A stretch of DNA of 64,000 bases from the NCBI GenBank assembly GCA_037200045.1, contig JBBCHM010000001.1, positions 744,001 through 808,000 of the forward strand. Direction: 5' to 3'. How positions within the stretch are numbered: position 1 is the stretch's first letter; the number at the start of each line of letters is the position of its first letter. The notes under the pieces are model-generated. The model ran no database searches. It was not told the DNA's origin and worked only from the letters and a program-made list of their open reading frames with translations. The stretch is from Rhizomicrobium sp. (GTDB lineage: Bacteria; Pseudomonadota; Alphaproteobacteria; Micropepsales; Micropepsaceae). The translations under genes and the position numbers were made by a program. Of this stretch, positions 55,649 through 64,000 are shown in pieces.

Positions 55649-58045
55649 ATGCAAGGCTTGCCGCGACCGTTCCTCACGGGGATCATGACACTCGCGTTCG
55701 CGGCAATACTGCAACCGGCCGAGGCGGCCGACCAGAAGCTTCTGCTCGACGTCTATGTCAACGGCTATGCCATCGGGGTCATCGGGCAGTTCACGCTGCG
55801 CGACGACGCGCTGTTCACGCGGCGGAGCGAGCTCAGCTATCTCGCGTTCCAGGTTCCGCCCTCCCTGATCGCCCAGCCGGATGATCTTATTCCTCTGGCG
55901 CTCTTGCCGGGGGTGACCTGGCGGCTCGATATGGCGAACCAGAGAATTTATGTCACCGCGGCGAATGACCGGCGATTGCCGAAGCAGTTGGAGACCGAGG
56001 GCGGCCCGACCGGCGATGTGAGCATCCAGAGCGGTACTGGCCTGACATTGAACTACGATGTCCAGGGCAGCATTTCCGGAGGCGAGAAGCAGGCGACCGG
56101 CCTGTTCGACCTGCGCGGGTTTTCGCTGTGGGGGGTGGTCAATTCCGGGCTTCTCGTTCGCGCCGTGGCGGGCAACGGCTACGGTGCCGGCACGACGGTC
56201 ATCCGTCTCGATTCGACGGCGGAATATTCCGATGTCGATACGCTGCGCCGCTACATGATCGGCGATTTCGTCACCGATGATTTGAGCTGGATGCGTTCGG
56301 TTCGCTTTGCCGGCGCCCAGATGCGATCGGACTTCAGCATGAAGCCGGATCTGGTGACGTTCCCGCTGCCGACATTGGCCGGCGCGGCGGCGGTGCCGTC
56401 GACCCTGGACGTGTTCGCCAACGGCGCCCATGTGCTGTCGAGCCAGGTCCAACCTGGCCCTTTCGAAGTTCCCAATCTGCCGATGGTCACCGGGGCCGGC
56501 GATATTTCCATGACGCTGACGAACGCCCTGGGCAATCAAATAACGTCGACGGCGTCCATTTATGTCGCGCCCACTTTGCTCGCGCCCGGCCTTGAGACAT
56601 TCGCGCTACAAGGCGGTTTTGTGCGGCGCTATTTCGGCGTGCTCAGCAACGATTATGGCGCGCTGGCGGGCAGCGCCGTGTATCGCCGCGGCCTGACCGA
56701 CGATTTGACCGTGGAGGCCGGTGCGGAAGCGACGTCCGGCATGTACATGGCGGGCGGTGGCATCAATTGGAACGCCTTCAACTGGGCGGTTCTCGACGCC
56801 GCCACCTCCGTCAGCCATGGTCTCGGCCACACCGGAATGCAGATAGCCCTCGGCATCCAGCATCTCGGAACGGACTTCAGCTATTCCGGCACGGCCATCT
56901 ACGCCGACAAGAACTATCTCGACATCGCGGCGATGAACGGCGACCCCGTGCCGCGATTGCAGCTCACCGCGACCTTGGGCATCACTTTGGGGTCGTATGG
57001 CGCGCTCGGAATCGCCTATGCCCGCATCGACCAGGCCGCCACGCCGGTGCCTGGATCCAACCCGCTGTCGTCTCAGTCGATCAACGATCCATCGAACGGA
57101 ACGCTCGGTATTGTCGATCGCGATCGGCCCGCGCGGCTGTTGTCCGCGAGCTATTCGATCCAGATCCAAGACATCTCGCTCAGCGCCACGGCGTTTCACA
57201 ATTTCGCCAGCGATAGCGGCAGCGGGGCATTGCTGAGCCTGACGCTGCCGCTGGGGCCCCGCAGCTCCGCCAGCGCCAGCGTCGGCGGCAGCCCGTCGGG
57301 CGGGGGCTTCGCGCAGATACAGGCGCAGCAATCGGCGTCCGACGTCGGCGATTGGGGCTATCAGGCCTACGCCTCCGAAGGCGAGGGCACCCATGCGTTC
57401 GGGGAGGTGCAATACAAATCGCCCTACCGCCTGTACTCCGTCGGCGTCGACCAAAATGCCGGTCAGACGCAGGTCCAGGTGGAGACCCAGGGGGCATTCT
57501 CGTTGGTCGAAGGCAACTATTTCGGCTCCAACCCCATTCCGGACAGCTTCGCTCTCGTCAAGACCGGCAACGTGCCGGACGTTCACGTCCTGCAGGAAAA
57601 TCGCGACGCCGGGACCACGAACCATAGAGGGCTGCTGGTCGTGCCGGACCTGCGTTCGTTCGAAATCAACCATCTCGCCATCGATCCCAGCGATATCCCG
57701 CCCGACGCGACGATCGACACGACCGCGCTGGAAATCCGCCCGCAGGACCGGTCAGGGGTCGTGGTCGATTTCCAGGTCAAGTTCAACCATGGCGCCCTGC
57801 TGAAATTGGTGGACGAGGGCGGCAAACCGATGCCGGTCGGGAGCAAGGTTACGCTGTTGGCGACGGGAACCGGCTATCCCGTCGGGTATGACGGCGATGC
57901 CTATGTCGAAAATTTGCAAGCTCATAACGTGATAGAGGTCGAACGGCTGGACGGAATGAGTTGTAGGATCGCCTTCGACTACAAGCCGATACGCGGCGAC
58001 ATCCCCAAGATCGGGCCGCTGTCATGCCGGATGGGCGCGCCATGA
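55649..58045 (+). CDS. Outer membrane usher (CsuD-like)
   Basis: The product has 798 residues. The signal is MQGLPRPFLTGIMTLAFAAILQPAEA. An N-terminal domain binds chaperone-subunit complexes (LLLDVYVNGYAIGVIGQFTL), a 24-strand barrel with an internal plug follows (TLDVFANGAHVLSSQVQPGPFEVPNLP in part), and a C-terminal domain ends SCRIAFDYKPIRGDIPKIGPLSC. The length matches archaic ushers. It starts six bases after the chaperone gene and overlaps the last gene by 4 bases. Confidence 0.92.
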   Translation: MQGLPRPFLTGIMTLAFAAILQPAEAADQKLLLDVYVNGYAIGVIGQFTLRDDALFTRRSELSYLAFQVPPSLIAQPDDLIPLALLPGVTWRLDMANQRIYVTAANDRRLPKQLETEGGPTGDVSIQSGTGLTLNYDVQGSISGGEKQATGLFDLRGFSLWGVVNSGLLVRAVAGNGYGAGTTVIRLDSTAEYSDVDTLRRYMIGDFVTDDLSWMRSVRFAGAQMRSDFSMKPDLVTFPLPTLAGAAAVPSTLDVFANGAHVLSSQVQPGPFEVPNLPMVTGAGDISMTLTNALGNQITSTASIYVAPTLLAPGLETFALQGGFVRRYFGVLSNDYGALAGSAVYRRGLTDDLTVEAGAEATSGMYMAGGGINWNAFNWAVLDAATSVSHGLGHTGMQIALGIQHLGTDFSYSGTAIYADKNYLDIAAMNGDPVPRLQLTATLGITLGSYGALGIAYARIDQAATPVPGSNPLSSQSINDPSNGTLGIVDRDRPARLLSASYSIQIQDISLSATAFHNFASDSGSGALLSLTLPLGPRSSASASVGGSPSGGGFAQIQAQQSASDVGDWGYQAYASEGEGTHAFGEVQYKSPYRLYSVGVDQNAGQTQVQVETQGAFSLVEGNYFGSNPIPDSFALVKTGNVPDVHVLQENRDAGTTNHRGLLVVPDLRSFEINHLAIDPSDIPPDATIDTTALEIRPQDRSGVVVDFQVKFNHGALLKLVDEGGKPMPVGSKVTLLATGTGYPVGYDGDAYVENLQAHNVIEVERLDGMSCRIAFDYKPIRGDIPKIGPLSCRMGAP

Positions 58046-58935
58046 AACAGAAAACCTGGTCCGTCGCTGCGGCGGCGTGGCGGATGGTGGGCGCGGCATT
58101 GCTCTTGCTGCTGATGATGCCATCCACGGCATCGGCGGTGAGCTGCAGCGGCTCGTTCGGGACGGACAATTTGGGCTTATATCGCGGAGTGTTGCTGAGC
58201 GCGGGCACGACCCCGGGTTCGATCACCTGTCCGCGGAATTTCTCCTACAGCATCGGATTTTCCGCCGGCACCGGCAGCGGCGCGACCACGACGCTGCGCA
58301 AGATGACCGGGCCAAACGGCGCCACGCTGAACTATAGGGTATTCCAGGATTCCGCCTATACGGTGAACTGGGGCAACACCAACAGGGGCGACGCGAAATC
58401 CGGCATCGGCACCGGCGGGGCACAGTCGGTTCCCGTCTATGCGCAGATCCCGGCAAATCAGTTTGTCGCACCGGGAACCTATCAGGACACGATCACCGTC
58501 ACCGTGTTCAATACGTCCCCGTTGACCACCTTCACCTTTGGCGTCGTCGCGGTGGTCCAGGCCGCCTGCACGATCTCGGCCACTCCATTGGCGTTCGGCA
58601 ACTATATGGCCGTGCAGAAGGACACGACGGGAACGCTCACGGTGACCTGCACCAACACGACGCCTTACAATGTGGGCCTATCCGTCGGGCTGGCGCCGGG
58701 CGCGACCGTGCGCACACGCGCCATGACGGGTCCGGGCGCGGAAACGCTGAACTATGCGATATTCAGGGACAGCACGCGAAGCATCAATTGGGGCAATACG
58801 GTCGGGACCGACACCCTTGTCGGCCAAGGCACGGGTTCTACCCAAAGTCTCTCCGTTTACGGACGAATTCCCGCCGGACAGAATCGACGCCCAGGTTCCT
58901 ATGCGGACACGGTCATCGCAACGATCGCTTACTAA
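58042..58935 (+). CDS. Two-domain spore coat U protein (Csu-type tip adhesin)
   Basis: The product has 297 residues from the ATG overlapping the usher stop (ATGA). After a Sec signal (ALLLLLMMPSTASAV) two SCPU domains are visible: about 38-165 (CSGSFGTDNLGLYRG, NWGNTNRGDAKSG) and 180-297 (CTISATPLAFGNYMAVQ, TYADTVIATIAY-like end). The second domain closely resembles the shaft subunit; the first is diverged. In Csu pili the two-domain CsuE caps the fibre and binds hydrophobic surfaces through its N-terminal domain, so this is the probable tip adhesin. Confidence 0.88.
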   Translation: MKQKTWSVAAAAWRMVGAALLLLLMMPSTASAVSCSGSFGTDNLGLYRGVLLSAGTTPGSITCPRNFSYSIGFSAGTGSGATTTLRKMTGPNGATLNYRVFQDSAYTVNWGNTNRGDAKSGIGTGGAQSVPVYAQIPANQFVAPGTYQDTITVTVFNTSPLTTFTFGVVAVVQAACTISATPLAFGNYMAVQKDTTGTLTVTCTNTTPYNVGLSVGLAPGATVRTRAMTGPGAETLNYAIFRDSTRSINWGNTVGTDTLVGQGTGSTQSLSVYGRIPAGQNRRPGSYADTVIATIAY

Positions 58936-58989
58936 TTGCAACCCGCTGGCAGCCGCCGCGAGGTCGGTTCTTGCCGAATGGTCGGCTTT

Positions 58990-59739
58990 CTAACGACATC
59001 GGCTGTCCGCCGTCGGCAATAGGATAACCGCCGTGAAGACCTGTTCTCCGGCCCACAGGTGCTTGCCCCGGAATGTGAGGCCGGCCCGGAATTCGTCCGA
59101 CAGGTCGGTCAGCAGGCGAAGGGAGAAGGAACCGGCGGCGGAATCGAAACCGACCACTTCGGCGTCCGTGAAGTCGAACATGCGTCTTGCGATCGGGTAG
59201 AGACATTTGAACAGCGCTTCTTTGGCGGAAAAGCAGGCCGTCAGCGTCGGGCGCGGCAACGCATCCGCGCGCTGCATGAGGCTCGCTTCCGCTGCGTTGA
59301 AGCATAGCGACGCGATTTCGCCGGCGGCCTGGGGCGACATGACGGACTCGACGTCAATCCCGACTCCGCGCACGTCCGCGCGGCGAGCCGCCGCGGCATA
59401 GACGAACCCGTCCGAATGGCTGATGGATCCGATGAAGCCCCGCGGCCAGGCAGGCGAGCGGTCGGCGTTCTGGGCGACGTCGCACCGGCCGGCCCCAAGC
59501 TGTGCCAATACTTCGGCGGTCAGGCGGCGCCCGGCACGGAACCGGACCTCCGTGGCCGCACGCCGGGATTGCCTGTCCGTGGAGTGGAGAGGCGGGACAA
59601 ACGGCAAAACCCCACAAACGACGCCGGTATTCGCGAAGAATTCCGTTTGCACGATCGCGGTCAATCGGGAGCCGGAAGATGCTCCGACGGGATCTGGTGC
59701 GAAGCGATATGTCATCGGCGCTACACCGGATCTCCGCAT
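58990..59739 (-). CDS. 4'-phosphopantetheinyl transferase (EntD/Sfp type)
   Basis: The product has 249 residues. ATG at 59739 is chosen for the GGGG eight to eleven bases upstream; the frame is open further and an ATG at 59715 is possible. Motifs: GSISHSDG, GVGIDVE with metal-binding Asp/Glu, and FSAKEALFKCLYP. The length and motif order fit the EntD group. The enzyme transfers phosphopantetheine from CoA to carrier domains of nonribosomal peptide synthetases, so it should activate the synthetase starting at 61688. It is convergent with the pilus operon (54 bases). Confidence 0.9.
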   Translation of the reverse strand: MRRSGVAPMTYRFAPDPVGASSGSRLTAIVQTEFFANTGVVCGVLPFVPPLHSTDRQSRRAATEVRFRAGRRLTAEVLAQLGAGRCDVAQNADRSPAWPRGFIGSISHSDGFVYAAAARRADVRGVGIDVESVMSPQAAGEIASLCFNAAEASLMQRADALPRPTLTACFSAKEALFKCLYPIARRMFDFTDAEVVGFDSAAGSFSLRLLTDLSDEFRAGLTFRGKHLWAGEQVFTAVILLPTADSRCR

Positions 59740-59968
59740 GACATCGACCCCGATACAATAATCAATTGTCTTCGCAAGCAGTAAAGACGGTCGTTCCGCA
59801 GTTATAATATTCGTACAAAATATTTCGTGCTGTACAATACCATGGACAGTTGTATTGGGGGAAAAAATCTCTACTATTCCAGTCACGGGCGCGTGCTAGC
59901 CACGATGTAGTCGTTCGGACCCAATAGTTTCTGTCATCTGACAAGTCCGCATACATGTTCGTGTGTGG

Positions 59969-60808
59969 ATGACGACGGGTTTGGACGATTCTTTGAAAGA
60001 GTCGCGCGTGCTGACCATTCCGATAGCCGTTGTAAACGCAAGTACACTCGTGGACGCCGAAGAAGTACTTGCATCAACGGCCGCGCTGCAAGTCCAGGTG
60101 CGCCGCGACTTCGCGCCCGCCTGGGGCGTGGGTGCGGATCTGGCGATCGTCGCCTCCGGCCAAGCCCCGCCCACCGGCGCCTGGTGGGTGGTGATCCTGG
60201 ACAACTCCGATCTCGGCGGCGCGCTGGGTTATCACGATCTGACCTCGCAGGGTCTGCCGATCGCCAAGGTGTTCGTGGAAACCGCCAGGAAATCGGGGCA
60301 GGACTGGACGGTCCTGCTCAGCCACGAAATTCTCGAAATGCTGGCCGACCCGTTCGACTGCCTGACCGCGCTCGCGCCGGGGGCCTATGGCACTTATCTC
60401 TATGCCTACGAAAACTGCGACGCCTGTCAGGCCGACCAGTTCGGCTACAAGATCGGCGATCAGCTCGTATCCGATTTTTGCCTGCCGGCCTGGTTCGATG
60501 CCGGCGCCGCCGCATCGGGCGGCCCGTTCGATTTCAAGCTGCACATGAAGCAGCCCTTCGAGCTGCTCCCCGGCGGATACGCGATGTGCTGCAATCTCTC
60601 CTATTATGCCGGGTGGCAGCTGGTCACCGCGCCTGGCCAGCCGCCGGCCTTTTCCACGCGCCCGAGGGTCGGCAGCAGGCGCGAGCGGCGCAGGACCGAT
60701 CAGACCAGTTGGCAAAAGAGTGTCGTCAAGACGGGCGGCGACTTTCGGACGGCCAAATTGATCCGCCCGCAACCCGAGTTGTTGTCGAAGCTGTCTGCGT
60801 CGGGATAG
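59969..60808 (+). CDS. Conserved unknown with zincin-like HExxE motif
   Basis: The product has 279 residues from ATG at 59969; GTG at 60008 would match an alternative start VLTIPIAVVNAS. The centre contains LLSHEILEMLADPFDC, a potential H-E-x-x-E zinc site, followed by YLYAYENCDACQADQFGY and LVSDFCLPAWFD. Similar proteins with the same three blocks occur widely but have no established function. There is no signal peptide. It is the first of three same-direction genes leading to the peptide synthetase and may belong to that cluster; proteolysis is only suggested by the motif. Confidence 0.65.
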   Translation: MTTGLDDSLKESRVLTIPIAVVNASTLVDAEEVLASTAALQVQVRRDFAPAWGVGADLAIVASGQAPPTGAWWVVILDNSDLGGALGYHDLTSQGLPIAKVFVETARKSGQDWTVLLSHEILEMLADPFDCLTALAPGAYGTYLYAYENCDACQADQFGYKIGDQLVSDFCLPAWFDAGAAASGGPFDFKLHMKQPFELLPGGYAMCCNLSYYAGWQLVTAPGQPPAFSTRPRVGSRRERRRTDQTSWQKSVVKTGGDFRTAKLIRPQPELLSKLSASG

Positions 60809-60951
60809 CCGCGATATTTCCCGCGCGGCAATCGCGTCGACAAGATTGGTAATTGAGCATCGTTCAGTACGGTCGCAACAACGATAGAGGTCGCAGCTCG
60901 CTCGAAGGCGCGGGCGAATGTATCGGCGGCCTCTTCTGAAAGGACGCAACA

Positions 60952-61545
60952 ATGCAGATACCCAAACAGCCTCGCACGAAAGCCGTGTCCGCGGCGATCG
61001 CGAAACCGGACACCAAGCCGATCGAACATCAGAAAGGCCCCGCAACCATGTCGCTGCAAGATCTCAACGAGCAAATACAGCAGGCTTACAAGGGCTACGC
61101 GGAGGAACTGAATTCCGCCTACGCGGACGCGCAAACGGCGCATGCCAAGGCCTATCTGGCGTATTTGGACGCGCTGCACCAGATCGTGCAGCCGGGCCGG
61201 GATCCGACGCTCGAATATTGGAAAGCCGTCCTACAGGCGCCGCAGGACGCGCAAGCGACCCTCGATGCGCATCACAAATTCCTGGTGGCGGCCGCCGATC
61301 AGCAAACGACAAGCCAGAAGGCGGTCGCCAGCGCCGCCACAAGTTACACCCAGGCGATCCACGAAATCGGCGAACAGCTTCAAAACGACGTCAAACAGCA
61401 CAACACGACGATCGCGAACACGTTGAAGGATGCGGTGCTGAACGCGAATTTCAACGTCGCGGACATCCCGGTGCTCTCGGCATTCTATCAGGGCATCAGA
61501 GCGACGAGCGCCGCGCCGGAGAGCGACACATCCACGCCTTCGTGA
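60952..61545 (+). CDS. Helical protein of unknown function
   Basis: The product has 197 residues; AGGA precedes the ATG by seven bases. It is rich in Ala, Gln and Asp and predicted helical or coiled-coil for most of its length (LNEQIQQAYKGYAEELNSAY in part; QQTTSQKAVASAATSYTQAI in part). No signal, Cys or known motif is seen. It resembles no family I can name. It lies 143 bases after the HExxE protein and 142 before the synthetase, so an accessory role is possible but unproven. Confidence 0.6.
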   Translation: MQIPKQPRTKAVSAAIAKPDTKPIEHQKGPATMSLQDLNEQIQQAYKGYAEELNSAYADAQTAHAKAYLAYLDALHQIVQPGRDPTLEYWKAVLQAPQDAQATLDAHHKFLVAAADQQTTSQKAVASAATSYTQAIHEIGEQLQNDVKQHNTTIANTLKDAVLNANFNVADIPVLSAFYQGIRATSAAPESDTSTPS

Positions 61546-61687
61546 CGGTACGGACGGGGCCTTATGCCGGGTGGGCGGCGCTGGAAATCATCGGTATGGC
61601 GAATAGCGATGTCGACGTAACGGGCCGCGTTCGGGCGGCCGATTGCCGTGCAAGCGGCCACGGCCGCGCGCGCGGGAAAGTTTCGCC

Positions 61688-64000
<2,313 letters not shown>

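Overview
The window is high-GC DNA with short intergenic gaps, many TonB-type, Tat and Sec export signals and an outer membrane (TonB receptor, autotransporter, TpsB pore, usher). It comes from a Gram-negative bacterium, most likely a soil or plant-associated alphaproteobacterium. A Rhizomicrobium or Caulobacterales-like lineage is my guess from gene content; there is no rRNA or other marker to prove it. Almost the whole window is accessory: secretion, surface display, peptide or glycan modification, and secondary metabolism.

Layout. 1-6.1 kb: the end of a lactonase-like beta-propeller gene, a Tat-exported mannonate-dehydratase-like protein, a phosphorus-scavenging group (class A acid phosphatase with an altered motif, Tat-exported phospholipase C, a PhnZ-like HD oxygenase), a truncated second phospholipase C, and a 156-bp MITE-like element. 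6.1-14.2 kb: a DeoR regulator divergent from a TonB receptor, followed after a strong terminator by a tightly packed set of two sulfotransferases alternating with two Asp/Asn beta-hydroxylase-like dioxygenases. 14.2-15.8 kb: a MarR regulator and an aldo/keto reductase sharing a palindromic operator. 15.8-24 kb: a 2,039-residue autotransporter divergent from a LuxR-type regulator and a secreted unknown. 24.3-34.1 kb: a modification cluster with a PqqD-like protein, an HprK-like kinase, two glycosyltransferases, two nucleotidyltransferase-like proteins, an O-acyltransferase and an ABC exporter, plus a 33-codon ORF in front of pqqD.

34.2-44.4 kb: a two-partner secretion locus (TpsB pore, two near-identical TpsA exoproteins with long Pro-Thr tracts, L,D-transpeptidases). 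It carries the scars of a tandem duplication of about 3 kb: an 81-bp copy of the tpsB 3' end and a 31-bp copy of a transpeptidase 5' end. 44.8-54 kb: a DUF6065-like/JmjC-like protein, a small secreted protein, a membrane-anchored patatin, a chitosanase-like protein with a peptidoglycan-binding domain, and a CPA1 Na+/H+ antiporter. 54.3-58.9 kb: a four-gene archaic (Csu-type) chaperone-usher pilus operon. 59-64 kb: a phosphopantetheinyl transferase, two unknowns, and the start of a nonribosomal peptide synthetase whose first adenylation domain has the leucine code DAWFLGNVV; it runs off the window.

The best candidates for an under-described system are the PqqD/HprK-like/nucleotidyltransferase/ABC cluster, the sulfotransferase-hydroxylase operon beside the TonB receptor, and the duplicated TpsA/L,D-transpeptidase locus.
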